Source: Planctomycetota bacterium (lineage in GTDB: Bacteria > Planctomycetota > UBA8108 > UBA1146). Taken from it: a stretch of DNA of 64,000 nt. The stretch covers positions 1 through 64,000 of the forward strand of contig JADHSM010000010.1 of the NCBI GenBank assembly GCA_016776905.1. Reading direction: 5' to 3'. Both the position numbers and the translations under genes were made by a program. This document shows positions 33,573 to 43,313 of this stretch, one piece after another. The notes under the pieces were generated by a model. The model was not told where the DNA came from. It was given only the letters and a program-made list of their open reading frames with translations, and made no database searches. Positions within the stretch are counted from its first letter, which is position 1, and each line of letters starts with the position of its first letter.

Positions 33573-35267
33573 CTAACCAGCAAACTCCGAGGAGTGCGTC
33601 ACGCGAAGGATTTCCTCAACGGAGGTCACTCCGGCAAGCAACTTCCGAACCGCATCTTCCTGCAGGGTCACCATGCCCTCACTTCTTGCCTTGTTGCGAA
33701 GATCCTTCGACACCGACTTGTTGAAAGTCAGGTCCCTCAAATCAGAGGACATCTCCAGCAACTCATAGATTCCAAGTCTTCCTTTGTATCCACCTGAACA
33801 TTTATCACAGCCCACAGGCCTGAAGATCTGCTGAGCTTGTATCTCCGAAGAGGTCAGACCAATCATTCGCAGTTCAGTTTCAGCCGGTTCGTAGGGTTCC
33901 TTGCATGTCGAACACAATTTCCTGATCAGTCTTTGCCCCATGATGGAGAGGACTGCGGAGGCCACGAGGAACGGCTTCACTCCCATATCAATGAGACGCG
34001 TCAATGCTGACGGCGCATCATTGGTGTGGAGGGTTGAGAAGACCAAGTGTCCAGTCAGAGCCGCCTGAATCGCGGTGTCCGCTGTTTCCCGGTCACGAAT
34101 CTCACCGACAAGGATAATGTTGGGAGCCTGACGCATCATGGCGCGCAAGATTCGAGAGAAATCGAGTCCGATTTCGTGTCGAACTTCCGACTGGTTGATA
34201 CCCGTCAAGTTGTATTCAATCGGGTGCTCTGCAGTAATGATCTTGGTGTCCGGCTTATTCAGATTCATCAATGCCGAATAGAGTGTTGTCGTCTTACCTG
34301 AACCTGTGGGCCCGGTGACGAGGAAGATTCCATTCGGGCGCTTGATGATCCTGTTGAATCTTTTCAGATCCGATTCGTGGAATCCTAATTTCTCCAGATC
34401 CACCAGTCCCGCGTCCTTGTCAAGAATCCTCATAACGATGCTCTCGCCATGAACCGTCGGGATAACAGAGACACGAAGGTCGATCTCTTTACCCGAAATC
34501 TTGATCTTGATACGGCCGTCCTGTGGTCGACGTTTCTCTGCCATATCCATACGAGCCATAATTTTTACTCTGGAGAGTACAGGTCCCTGCAGTTTCTTTG
34601 GGGGGGAGTCCATGATCTGACAAACACCGTCGATTCTGTACCGAACCTGAAGATGGTGCTCCATCGGCTCGATATGAATATCAGAAGCTCCGGCCTTCAG
34701 CGCATTGGCAATGACCATATGCACCAATTTGATGACGGGAGCATCATTGGCATCCCCATCTTCTCCGGAATAATCTCCACGACCGAATTCGACGTCATCG
34801 TCTGAACCGGCATCCTCGCCCAGAACCGAGTCGTATCCCCCAGCAAGGCGATAGTAATCGTCGAGGGCTTCATCCACGGCATCCGGCATAGCGAGTGCAC
34901 AATCGACTTCCGTCGAAAGAATGAATCTGAGGTTATCGAGAGCAAAGAAGTCGAGCGGGTCTGAAAGAGCAATCACCAGACTTCGACCTTTACGAGCTAC
35001 CGGAATAATTCGATGTTCCAGAGCCACATCCTTGGGTACAGCATCGATGATTTCCTGAGGAATCACGTGCTTACCAAGATTGGCAAATGGTAACTGGAAA
35101 TGAATCGCAAGCGCTCTCGTGACTTGCTCCTGTGAGCAAATCTCAAGATTCAACAAAGCCTCACCGATACGACAATTTTCTGCCTTACCGTATGCGAGAG
35201 CTTTTTGAACTTGCTCCTCGGTAACCCAGCCTTTTTCGAGCAGGATTTCTCCGACTTTCTTCTTCAT
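33573..35267 (-). CDS. PilB/GspE-type assembly ATPase (first copy)
   Basis: A 564-residue paralogue of the next gene with the same layout: N-terminal MshEN-like lobes (VGEILLEKGWVTEEQVQKAL), an acidic linker near 150-170, and the ATPase core with GPTGSGKTTT, ILVGEIRD, FSTLHTNDA and the four zinc cysteines (CSTC, CDKC). Both copies keep every catalytic motif, so both should be active. They may power two systems sharing one platform, or form a mixed motor. AAGG lies six bases before the ATG. It is the first gene of the unit. Confidence 0.93.
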   Translation of the reverse strand: MKKKVGEILLEKGWVTEEQVQKALAYGKAENCRIGEALLNLEICSQEQVTRALAIHFQLPFANLGKHVIPQEIIDAVPKDVALEHRIIPVARKGRSLVIALSDPLDFFALDNLRFILSTEVDCALAMPDAVDEALDDYYRLAGGYDSVLGEDAGSDDDVEFGRGDYSGEDGDANDAPVIKLVHMVIANALKAGASDIHIEPMEHHLQVRYRIDGVCQIMDSPPKKLQGPVLSRVKIMARMDMAEKRRPQDGRIKIKISGKEIDLRVSVIPTVHGESIVMRILDKDAGLVDLEKLGFHESDLKRFNRIIKRPNGIFLVTGPTGSGKTTTLYSALMNLNKPDTKIITAEHPIEYNLTGINQSEVRHEIGLDFSRILRAMMRQAPNIILVGEIRDRETADTAIQAALTGHLVFSTLHTNDAPSALTRLIDMGVKPFLVASAVLSIMGQRLIRKLCSTCKEPYEPAETELRMIGLTSSEIQAQQIFRPVGCDKCSGGYKGRLGIYELLEMSSDLRDLTFNKSVSKDLRNKARSEGMVTLQEDAVRKLLAGVTSVEEILRVTHSSEFAG

Positions 35268-35985
35268 GCGCGGCCTTCCCTAGCAGGGGCTCCTGGCAAT
35301 CCGTGAGTTGACCCGATCGAATATATGCCGAATGCAATGCATGAGACTCTTTAGAAGCCACAGCAACGCCACAAAATGACCACGAAAAATCGTAGTCAAT
35401 TCAAATGACGCAAACTGCAGAACAACATCCCCGAAAAAATCTCCTCAATGAGCTCGATGAGCATGAGAAGATCTTCCAAAGGAAGAATCCTGATCAGCGC
35501 GACATCCGCATGGATTCGAACCGGATTCCCCGAATCGTGATGAAAACATGAAGAGACGGCTTGAGCCGCCCCCCCTGGGAACTCTGGGGTTGACGGACCT
35601 CCCGAAGGGGGATCCACCAACCTGTGATCGTAAGAGATGCCCGGTTCGAGTCAAGAATTGCCCAACATTGGTCTTTATTTACTCCAGAATCCGCTCCGAT
35701 AACGAGATGTTGGACGCCTTGAGAAGAAAAGCCTGAGGCGGGACCCTTGCCGCTCGACAGACATCGGTCTAGAATCCCGCTCTTATGCTGTCATCTATAC
35801 CGAAGGAGTTGAGACTTCCAAGGTTCCTAGATTTGGCAGTATTGGAGTCCGAAAAGTAACCCGATCAACCAGACACGGTTAAAGAGAACAGGAAGCCTAC
35901 CCGGCAACCTGTGCGTCGATGCCCTCTGTCGCGACCGAAGGTGCCCTTTAGTGCACCTAGCCCATGGAAGAATTGGAGACCCAAA
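35268..35985. other. Gene-free divergent interval with several hairpins
   Basis: No gene is supported in 718 bases. It should carry the promoters of the pilB unit (minus) and of the lipoprotein gene (plus). Structures seen: a strong hairpin at 35588-35622, a smaller GACGGC/GCCG hairpin near 35556-35569, and three short stems at 35888-35956 in the lipoprotein leader. A GGTTCGAGTC near 35643 resembles a tRNA T-loop, but no tRNA can be folded around it. Confidence 0.5.
35588..35622. other. Strong hairpin in intergenic DNA
   Basis: GGTTG/CAACC forms the outer stem and GGACCTCCC/GGGGGATCC the inner stem, with one mismatch and one G-T wobble, around a GAAG loop. There is no T-tract, so it is not an ordinary terminator. 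It may belong to a small RNA or a protein-binding site. Confidence 0.45.
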
Positions 35986-36567
35986 GTGTCCAGTCTCAAA
36001 ACCTCAAGTATCGCTCTCTTGTGCCTCGTGTTCCTCGCCGGTTGCGCCGGAAATGAGGATTGGGTCCGTCTAAGACCTGACACGAAGTCCCCCTTCTCTG
36101 GAGTCGATCAGCCGATCGAAAAACCATATTCGGGGCAAGTCAGCGCTTTTTATGGAACCTATGACTACGACGAAAATCCTCAGGATCTCGTCGACGTCGA
36201 TGGTTACGGACTTTGGATCAGCGCTCGCAAGAGTGACTGGTACGTTGCTCCGGAAGTCGGATACCTCAACGCCACCGAGGACAACGGTGTTTTGGGAGAT
36301 ATCGATAACTCGGAATTTTTCTTCGGTGGCCGAGTCACCGCTGAGCTTCCCTTCACTCCCTTCTCTCTCATCGGAGGGGGCGGAATCACTCAACTGAAAA
36401 TAAATGAGTACGACGTCAATGCCGATGAAAGCGGAGTCTACTTCCACGGCGGCGCATTGCTTCACCTGGGAGACAACTCTCACATTGGTATCGACTACCG
36501 TTACTCAACCTACGACGGCATTTCTGATAGATCTGTCTTCTCGGTGATGACCGGGATCAACTGGTAA
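35986..36567 (+). CDS. Outer-membrane beta-barrel lipoprotein, unknown function
   Basis: A 193-residue protein. I chose GTG 35986, preceded by GGAG, because it gives a clean lipoprotein signal (SSIALLCLVFLAGCAG) with the acylated Cys at about residue 18. After a short linker, the rest is a series of alternating amphipathic strands (GQVSAFYGTYDYDE, DWYVAPEVGYLNATE, FSLIGGGGITQLKI, HIGIDYRYSTYDGI), ending SVFSVMTGINW, typical of small eight-stranded barrels. It is probably anchored in the outer membrane. I do not recognise the family. It is a single gene with its own terminator. Confidence 0.7.
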   Translation: MSSLKTSSIALLCLVFLAGCAGNEDWVRLRPDTKSPFSGVDQPIEKPYSGQVSAFYGTYDYDENPQDLVDVDGYGLWISARKSDWYVAPEVGYLNATEDNGVLGDIDNSEFFFGGRVTAELPFTPFSLIGGGGITQLKINEYDVNADESGVYFHGGALLHLGDNSHIGIDYRYSTYDGISDRSVFSVMTGINW

Positions 36568-36588
36568 AACTTTCGACCTTGGTCGAGC

Positions 36589-36631
36589 AGTAACCTGAGC
36601 GCACCAGTAACCTAAGCGCACCAGTAACCTG
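36589..36631. repeat. 17-bp tandem repeat just after a stop codon
   Basis: AGTAACCTGAGCGCACC, then a copy with one change (CTAAG), then the first 9 bases of a third copy. It begins 22 bases after the lipoprotein stop and runs into the terminator. Confidence 0.9.
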
Positions 36632-36633
36632 TA

Positions 36634-36670
36634 AAAGGGCCCCGCACGATGAGTGCGGGGCCCTTTTTTT
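36634..36670 (+). terminator. Rho-independent terminator after the barrel lipoprotein
   Basis: A perfect 14-bp stem (AAAGGGCCCCGCAC and its complement) with loop GATGA, followed by a run of T residues to 36670. Confidence 0.95.
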
Positions 36671-36729
36671 GCTTCATGACGCCGTAAATCTGCCCTTATC
36701 GCCCCAGCGGCAACGCGACAGAATAACGC

Positions 36730-38145
36730 TCAGGCAATGATCTCATTGACCACCCTGCCGTGAACATCCGTAAGACGGAAGTCACGACCTGCGTAGCGAT
36801 AGGTCAACTTTTCGTGATCGATGCCCAACAAATGTAAAATCGTGGCATGAAGATCATGCACGTGCACTTTGTCGATCACCGCGTGATAACCAAAGTCATC
36901 TGTCTCTCCATAAGAGAAACCTCCTCGCACTCCACCCCCGGCCATCCACATCGTAAATCCATGAGGATTGTGATCTCGTCCTGTCCCGTCTTGCGCCATC
37001 GGTGTTCGCCCAAACTCTCCACCCCAAAGAACGAGGGTGTCCTCGAGTAGGCCTCTACTTTTCAGATCTTTAAGAAGTCCAGCGATCGGCTTATCCACTT
37101 CATGTGCATTCTTCGAATGATCTCTTTCAAGGTTGGTGTGCTGATCCCATTTATAAGAGTGAGTGCATTGAATAAATCGAACCCCAGCCTCGGCAAATCG
37201 ACGAGCCATCAAACATTGACGACCGAAGTTATCAGTGGGCTCTTCATCGATACCATAAAGATCGAGAGTCGTTTCTGTTTCCCCTGAGAGGTCCATGACC
37301 TCTGGAGCTTCTGTCTGCATTTGGAAAGCCAGTTCAAATGAACGGATTCGAGCCTCGAGAGCATCGTCCGTTTCTCTCTTTCCTAAATGTTCTAGATTAA
37401 TTTCTTCGAGCAAGCCCAATTGCAGCTGCTGCAATCCCTGATTCCAGTGATTGTTTTTCAGATGATGGATCGTCGCTTCTCTAGCCTTCACTCCTGCGTG
37501 ACCGATAGGAGTCCCTTGAAAACGAGCGGGCAGAAAGCCACTGGACCAATTATTCACGCCCCCATGACCCAAGGTGGGGCAAATCGTAATAAATCCGGGA
37601 AGGTTTGAGTTTTCCTCACCAAGCCCATACTGAATCCAAGACCCCATGCTAGGCCTGACAAAGGTATCGCTGCCGGTATGGAGGGCCAACAGTGCCCCTC
37701 CATGGGCGTCATTCGTCCCGTGTAAGCTTTTTACGAAGCAGAGATCGTCGACCATCTCTGCGACGTGGGGAAACAGAGTGCTCGCCCACATCCCGGATTC
37801 CCCATGCCTACTGAATTCCCAGGGTGACTGCAATACGCCACCGTATTGCTTAGGATCCGCAAATGTGACCCGAGGTAAGGGCAACGACAATGGCTTTCCA
37901 TGATCCTTGATTAATCGCGGCTTGTAATCGAACGTGTCGACCTGAGAAGGCCCTCCGTGCATGAAGAGGAAAATAACCCTCTTCGCCCTCGGTACATGGT
38001 GAGGTCCACCCGGAATCCCAGCAAAAAGAGAGGATGAGCCCATGAGTCCATCGAGGGCGAGAGAGCCAAATCCTGCACAACATCCCTTAAGAAGGCTTCT
38101 ACGCGAAATACCTCCGGGATGCATATTCGACGGATCAATGATCAA
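36730..38145 (-). CDS. DUF1501 family protein with Tat signal
   Basis: A 471-residue exported protein of the DUF1501 (sulfatase-like alkaline-phosphatase superfamily) family. The N-terminus has the twin-arginine motif SRRSLLKG and a hydrophobic stretch. Typical segments are VIFLFMHGGPSQVDTFDYKP, LVLWGGEFGRTP and GRDHNPHGFTMWMAGGG. It starts 9 bases past the stop of the cytochrome/DUF1549 gene, a pairing widespread in Planctomycetota. The pair is thought to act in polysaccharide breakdown at or beyond the cytoplasmic membrane, but the reaction is not established. The likely start is TTG 38145 with GAGAGA upstream; an ATG seven codons later is possible. Confidence 0.9.
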   Translation of the reverse strand: MIIDPSNMHPGGISRRSLLKGCCAGFGSLALDGLMGSSSLFAGIPGGPHHVPRAKRVIFLFMHGGPSQVDTFDYKPRLIKDHGKPLSLPLPRVTFADPKQYGGVLQSPWEFSRHGESGMWASTLFPHVAEMVDDLCFVKSLHGTNDAHGGALLALHTGSDTFVRPSMGSWIQYGLGEENSNLPGFITICPTLGHGGVNNWSSGFLPARFQGTPIGHAGVKAREATIHHLKNNHWNQGLQQLQLGLLEEINLEHLGKRETDDALEARIRSFELAFQMQTEAPEVMDLSGETETTLDLYGIDEEPTDNFGRQCLMARRFAEAGVRFIQCTHSYKWDQHTNLERDHSKNAHEVDKPIAGLLKDLKSRGLLEDTLVLWGGEFGRTPMAQDGTGRDHNPHGFTMWMAGGGVRGGFSYGETDDFGYHAVIDKVHVHDLHATILHLLGIDHEKLTYRYAGRDFRLTDVHGRVVNEIIA

Positions 38146-38154
38146 TGAAGTCTC

Positions 38155-41100
38155 TCAATCCAAGTAAAGGAACTCACTTGCGGAGATCAGTGTTTGGCAA
38201 AAACTTTGCCAAGCTAACAGAACTCTCGTCTCGACGTCAGATTCTTCCGCCGCCAAAATCACTTTTGCATTCTCCAAAAACAAGTGCGCTCTCTCGATCT
38301 CTTCGGCATCAGGATTTCTACATAGAACTCTCTGATAGATTTTTCTGACTCTCTCCTCAGAGCCCTCGAATTCTGCAAAAACCTGAGTGACCAGTTTCCC
38401 AGAAGCCTCAATCACCATTGGAGAGTTCAGGAAATAGAGCGCTTGATGCGGAACAACCGTCGAAGGCCGGCGTGCAATATGTATCGAGGGGTCGTTGTAG
38501 TCAAAAGCACTGAACAACTCGTACATTGCATTCCGAATCACTGGAAGATAGATCGAGCGGCGCGGCACATCGTATCGGGCCTGATTATTTGACTGGTCAT
38601 TGGTGACATAACCCCGGTTTGGGGTCATCAAAAGGGTCCCCCCAAAATCCTGATCCAATTGCCCACTGACAAAAAGAACAGCATCTCTTACAGATTCAGC
38701 CCTTAATCGCTGCCGATTCTGACTCCACAACCAACGATTCTCAGGATCGATGTCCTGATATTCAGAGTTCTCGACCACCTGTTGTCGCCAAGCAGAACTA
38801 TCCACAATCTTTCGAATGAGTTTCTTAATGGACCAACCATCTTTTATGAAATCTCGAGCCAAACGATCCAATAACTCCGGATGACTGGGAGCGTCCCCCC
38901 TCAAACCAAAGTTAGATGGCGTCGCAACCAATCCATCGCCAAACAACTCTAACCAAACCCTGTTGACGAGAACTCTTGCGGTCAAGGGATGCTCTTCACG
39001 AGTCATCCAACTCGCCAACTCCAACCTTCCGCTTTTATCCGCAGGGATTTCTGGAGCAGGTAAGACATTTTCAATCACCCCCATAAACCCTCGGGGCACC
39101 TCTTCTTGAGCCAACCGAAGATGACTACCACGAATGTGAACAGGTAAGTTCACGATTTCCCCGTCTTGAACTCCCAGTGATCTTTGGGGGTCGGGAGGCT
39201 TCACTCCGTCGAGGCGAATCAATTCTTCCTGATCAGCGTTCAGTTTCTCTTTTAAATCCTCAGGAGCACTCTGTTCTGCGCTCTGGAGGATCTCATACCA
39301 AGGTCCTGAAATTCCCACGACATGATCGTGTACTTTTTTCAACGACTCCGACGGCGGATCCGATTCACGGGGGGAGGATTCCCTGAGCAGCTCTTGCCAA
39401 CGCAAAGCCCAGTGTCGATGTGGTTCAGAGAAATCGGGGTTATCCTCAAGCTTCACAAGGATCTCTACGATTTCGGCGGAAAGCGCACCTCTATCTTCTT
39501 CCCTCAGAAAATCTTGTTCACCGTCAAATCGAGGGGAGGAGGTTTGCTGGGCTGCGCTTCTTGCCCAACTGCCCCAAAGAGGATCTTTGAGGGTGGAAGG
39601 CCTCCGCAGAAAATCCACCCATGCCAAGACACCGGACGGGTTCTGAACTTCTGCCAACAAATCTTCATGTAACAATCGAACCCTGTCGATGTGTGGCACT
39701 GACTGCCCACCGACCAACTTTATCTCATGGATGCCGGGAGACAGGTCTAACTTTGCTTGAGACTCCCAGCGCAATCCATCTGCACTCCACGTGCCCGTCA
39801 TCGACTTGAGTGCCTGATCCGTCAGCAACTCACCATCGAGAAACAACTTCATAGGCCTTGATTCGAGCGCAGTGTACCGAACCTGAAGATCATGAAGCCC
39901 AGACTCCAAAACTTCGATGTCCCACGTCACCTGTTGCATTCCACTTTGAACGGTGTGGGCCACTGGAAAGTATGGGGTTCCATACATTTGATGATTAAGC
40001 CCCAAAGACATGGAAGAATTTTCAACCACTGTCTTTCCTGGAACCCGGAAGGCCAGTTCTTCAGCGCGGAGTAACTGTTCAGGTAATTCTTCCAACAGAA
40101 GATTCTCAAGATCGTGCCGCAAGGCAACTAAAGTCTGCTCTCGTCGCTCGACAACTTCACTCCGTTTTTTCTGCCAGCCTTCTCTCGCATTTTTTTCCGT
40201 AGCGGTCTCTAAGGAGATCTCACGCCATCTCGAAACGAAGTTCAGATCTTCAAAAGTACTGGTCGAGCGAAATATTCCTGCCATGGCGTAATAATCACGA
40301 GCCGTGACAGGATCGAATTTGTGGTCATGACATCTGGCGCACCCGATCGTCATTCCCAGAAATGTTTGGCCGGCAACATCGAGCTGTTCGTCCACGACAT
40401 CGATGGCTAATTTATCTTTGTCCTGCTCTGCAAGCATTTTGGGTCCCAGAGCGAGGAAAGCGGTTGCTGTCCTCTGCTCTCTCCAGGATTCATCGGAATC
40501 AGGCTGGGGTAAGAGATCACCCGCCAATTGTTCCGTCAAAAATCGATCGTATGGTTTGTCCTGATTAAAGGATCGAATGACGTAATCCCTGAAACGCCAT
40601 GCTTCACCATAGGCCAGGTTCTCATCCAGTCCGTTGGAATCCGAATAGCGTGCGAGATCAAGCCACCACCGAGCCCAACGCTCCCCAAACGCTTCAGAAG
40701 CCAATAGTTCCTCGACGTACTCTCCCAAAGCTTCTGGGTTTTCGGAATCTCGAAGTTGGGTCAGTCGATCCCAACTGATGGGTAAGCCCGTAAGCCCTTG
40801 GGACAATCTGCGGGCTAAAGTCTCCGTCGAAGCCTCCGGAGCCATCTGCCAACCGAGGCTTTCCAACTGTGCGAGGACAAAGGCATCTAGATTTTGACGA
40901 ATCCTATCTTTTGACTTCACCTCTGGAATCTGGGGATCCGCCATCGCTTGGAATGACCAATGGTTCGCCCTCAATTCCATGTCTGGGATTCCGTTTCCTG
41001 AACCCGAAGAATGCGCAGGGGAATTCGTTCGAGGATCGACGAGTCCATCCTCAACCCATTGCTCAAGCACTCTGATCTCTTCAACAGAGAGAGGTTTCCC

Positions 41101-41514
41101 CTCAGGCGGCATTTGGAGTCCCAGATGCTCTCCTTGACCCAACCCGCGCACCGCAGAGATCAACAAACTCCCTGCGGCATCTCCTGGAATCACTGCTGGG
41201 CCTCTTTGCCCGCCAGTCAGCAACCCTTCCCTATGAGTCAGATTGAGACCTGATTCCTGCTTTTGGCCTGCTGTCCCGTGGCAAGAAAGACACCGGTCCA
41301 CCAATAAGGGGCGAACTTTCTTCTCGAAGAATTCCAGACGCGGATCTTCCACCGACGTCATTGCGGCAACCTCGAAATTCTTATCGATCACATTCGAGAT
41401 TCCCAGAATGACCATCGAGGCTGCCAGAGCCCCCCCCACAACGCAGATCTTCAGAGCGCGGGCTATCAATAAAGCCACTTTCACTCTTTCATTACTGAGA
41501 GGTGTAGAAGACAT
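38155..41514 (-). CDS. Planctomycete cytochrome-c / DUF1549 / DUF1553 protein with inserted carbohydrate-binding-like domain
   Basis: A 1119-residue exported protein. Order: membrane anchor (about 12-40); a haem-c domain with CLSCH (Cys75, Cys78, His79) after RPLLVDR; DUF1549 from about 205 (LGWQMAPEASTETLARRL, FGERWARWWLDLARY); a second CxxCH-like site (CARCHDHKFDP); a beta-rich segment near 500-610 resembling a carbohydrate-binding module (LQVRYTALESRPMKLFLDGE, IHEIKLVGG); and DUF1553 at the end (ARVLVNRVWLELFGDGLV). I chose ATG 41514, preceded by GAGGG, over an upstream in-frame start at 41574. It is co-transcribed with DUF1501. The haem suggests an electron-transfer role; the substrate is unknown. 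Confidence 0.92.
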   Translation of the reverse strand: MSSTPLSNERVKVALLIARALKICVVGGALAASMVILGISNVIDKNFEVAAMTSVEDPRLEFFEKKVRPLLVDRCLSCHGTAGQKQESGLNLTHREGLLTGGQRGPAVIPGDAAGSLLISAVRGLGQGEHLGLQMPPEGKPLSVEEIRVLEQWVEDGLVDPRTNSPAHSSGSGNGIPDMELRANHWSFQAMADPQIPEVKSKDRIRQNLDAFVLAQLESLGWQMAPEASTETLARRLSQGLTGLPISWDRLTQLRDSENPEALGEYVEELLASEAFGERWARWWLDLARYSDSNGLDENLAYGEAWRFRDYVIRSFNQDKPYDRFLTEQLAGDLLPQPDSDESWREQRTATAFLALGPKMLAEQDKDKLAIDVVDEQLDVAGQTFLGMTIGCARCHDHKFDPVTARDYYAMAGIFRSTSTFEDLNFVSRWREISLETATEKNAREGWQKKRSEVVERREQTLVALRHDLENLLLEELPEQLLRAEELAFRVPGKTVVENSSMSLGLNHQMYGTPYFPVAHTVQSGMQQVTWDIEVLESGLHDLQVRYTALESRPMKLFLDGELLTDQALKSMTGTWSADGLRWESQAKLDLSPGIHEIKLVGGQSVPHIDRVRLLHEDLLAEVQNPSGVLAWVDFLRRPSTLKDPLWGSWARSAAQQTSSPRFDGEQDFLREEDRGALSAEIVEILVKLEDNPDFSEPHRHWALRWQELLRESSPRESDPPSESLKKVHDHVVGISGPWYEILQSAEQSAPEDLKEKLNADQEELIRLDGVKPPDPQRSLGVQDGEIVNLPVHIRGSHLRLAQEEVPRGFMGVIENVLPAPEIPADKSGRLELASWMTREEHPLTARVLVNRVWLELFGDGLVATPSNFGLRGDAPSHPELLDRLARDFIKDGWSIKKLIRKIVDSSAWRQQVVENSEYQDIDPENRWLWSQNRQRLRAESVRDAVLFVSGQLDQDFGGTLLMTPNRGYVTNDQSNNQARYDVPRRSIYLPVIRNAMYELFSAFDYNDPSIHIARRPSTVVPHQALYFLNSPMVIEASGKLVTQVFAEFEGSEERVRKIYQRVLCRNPDAEEIERAHLFLENAKVILAAEESDVETRVLLAWQSFCQTLISASEFLYLD

Positions 41515-41683
41515 GTATCCCTCGAATCCCAATGAAAGGGTCTGTAATCGTCGCCTCCCTATCCTAGCCTTCAAAAGAAGCCTCGACCAGAACCGGGATC
41601 TCTGTCGATCCTTGCACTTTCACACCTTTCCAGAATAATCAGGGGAGAGAGGCATTCATGAGAATCGACTCATCAGACCCTTA

Positions 41684-42559
41684 ATGACGGTGGTAACCAT
41701 CTTTGAGCGATATTTATTTACTGCGAAGAGTGTAACAAACTCTTCGATCCGCTCATCTGGAGGAGGCCGCGACCTCCTGCTTTTCACTATTCTCATCCCC
41801 ATAGTGTTTACAGTCGGGTGCTCGACCACTTCAAAAAACTTAGAACGATTTTCACTGGAGCATTCACATTCACTGACCCAAACATCACTTTCAGGAACCA
41901 TCTCTTCAGACTCCCCCGGAAAAGAGTCGCAAGTGACTCTGGGTGAACTGGGACTCGACGCTTCTGAAGTGACATATAGTCCTGCTCTCAAACTTTCACA
42001 CGGCCCTGTTTCATGGAGCCTCGAACTGCTCAACGGACAAGCAGAATCAAGCCAACCGTTTTCAGGATCTTTCGGAGGCTCACTACTGCCTGCAGGTGAC
42101 TACCAATTCGACACCAAGGTCACCTCGACTCGACTTCTACAGTCGATCCCCTTAGACCCTCTTTTTGGAATCACCTCCCCACAGATTCAATGGTTAGCAG
42201 GCCTCGATTTCCTGGACTACAAGTTCGGAGCAACCTCAGTATTGGATCCACAAATTTCCACAGAACTGTCCGATCTGGTTCAAATTCCAGTGGGCGGCCT
42301 ATCCTTGAGTTGGGATTTAGGAGAAGAGTGGAATCTTTACGTAATCTATACAAATTCACTGCTTTACAGAAAGCAGTTTCAACCCTCAAAATATAGAGAC
42401 GGTTCATTTGGAGTCTCATGGAGGCCGAGTTCAAGCTGGAGTCTTCATGCCGCTTACAATCAACTTGAGCTGGAGTTTGATCGATCAGGGAGTGGCGATT
42501 CTGCGAAGCTCGACTTTGCTCTGACTTCGTTTGAACTCGGTGCGACTTTCAAGTTTTAG
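41684..42559 (+). CDS. Outer-membrane beta-barrel lipoprotein, unknown function
   Basis: A 291-residue frame whose body is clearly coding: a lipoprotein signal (LLLFTILIPIVFTVGCST) followed by a linker and barrel-like strands, ending in Phe (FELGATFKF), as outer-membrane proteins often do. The start is uncertain. ATG 41684 has no Shine-Dalgarno site and leaves a long N-terminal region before the hydrophobic core. A very strong GGAGGAGG at 41758-41765 is followed in frame only by a CTG at 41777, which would begin right at the hydrophobic core. It lies 58 bases upstream of the response-regulator gene on the same strand. The family is not recognised. Confidence 0.6.
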   Translation: MTVVTIFERYLFTAKSVTNSSIRSSGGGRDLLLFTILIPIVFTVGCSTTSKNLERFSLEHSHSLTQTSLSGTISSDSPGKESQVTLGELGLDASEVTYSPALKLSHGPVSWSLELLNGQAESSQPFSGSFGGSLLPAGDYQFDTKVTSTRLLQSIPLDPLFGITSPQIQWLAGLDFLDYKFGATSVLDPQISTELSDLVQIPVGGLSLSWDLGEEWNLYVIYTNSLLYRKQFQPSKYRDGSFGVSWRPSSSWSLHAAYNQLELEFDRSGSGDSAKLDFALTSFELGATFKF

Positions 42560-42617
42560 TCACCGCATTATTATTCGGAACTAGACTCATACTTCACTAA
42601 ACGAAAAGAGCACAAAA

Positions 42618-43313
42618 GTGAAGAACAAGAACTCCATTATCATCGTCGAAGACGAAGCAGATATCTTGGATGTCATCGATTACAATTTGTCCCGTGAAGG
42701 ATTTAAAGTCTCTGGCTACAAAGATGGCGAAGTCGGACTTTCGGCGATTCGTGAATCCCATCCTGATCTCATCCTCCTCGACCTGATGCTTCCAGGCATC
42801 GATGGCCTCGAAATCTGCAAGAAACTCAAAGAAGATCCTCTAACCCGAAACATCCCCGTCATCATGATTACGGCGAAAACAGAGGAGAGTGACGTAATTC
42901 TTGGGCTTGGGATGGGCGCCGACGACTACCTCAGTAAACCATTTAGCCCCAAAGAGTTGGTTGCCAGAGTCAAAGCAGTTCTGAGAAGAGCGCCACTCAA
43001 AGATTTAAGAGAGAACAAGGAACTTATCGAGCGAGAGGGCTTCATTCTCGACGTTCAAATGCACGATGTCAGAGTAGACGGCGAATCGGCTCACCTTACT
43101 GCCACAGAGTTCCGAATACTCCATTTCCTCGCCTCGCATTCTGGGCGAGTTTTCAGTCGTGATCACCTCCTCTCAAGGGTGATCGGAAACGGTACTATCG
43201 TCATCGACAGAAATGTTGATGTTCACATTCGATCGATTCGAAAGAAGCTCGGAGAAAACCATCGTAAACTCATCGAAACCGTCCGAGGTGTCGGCTACAG
43301 ATTCAAATACTGA
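42618..43313 (+). CDS. PhoB-like response regulator (OmpR family)
   Basis: A 231-residue DNA-binding response regulator. The receiver domain has the acidic pair in IIVEDEAD, the phospho-acceptor Asp in LILLDLMLPGIDG, and the switch Lys in DDYLSKPF. The C-terminal winged helix ends with DRNVDVHIRSIRKKLGE and ETVRGVGYRF. The start is GTG. It overlaps the kinase gene downstream. By similarity it is PhoB/PhoP-type, but no phosphate-transport genes are near, so the stimulus is open. Confidence 0.93.
   Translation: MKNKNSIIIVEDEADILDVIDYNLSREGFKVSGYKDGEVGLSAIRESHPDLILLDLMLPGIDGLEICKKLKEDPLTRNIPVIMITAKTEESDVILGLGMGADDYLSKPFSPKELVARVKAVLRRAPLKDLRENKELIEREGFILDVQMHDVRVDGESAHLTATEFRILHFLASHSGRVFSRDHLLSRVIGNGTIVIDRNVDVHIRSIRKKLGENHRKLIETVRGVGYRFKY

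Noticed and set aside
35640-35670. GGTTCGAGTC resembling a tRNA T-loop
   Set aside because: The flanking bases cannot form a T-stem, and no acceptor or anticodon arm fits on either strand.
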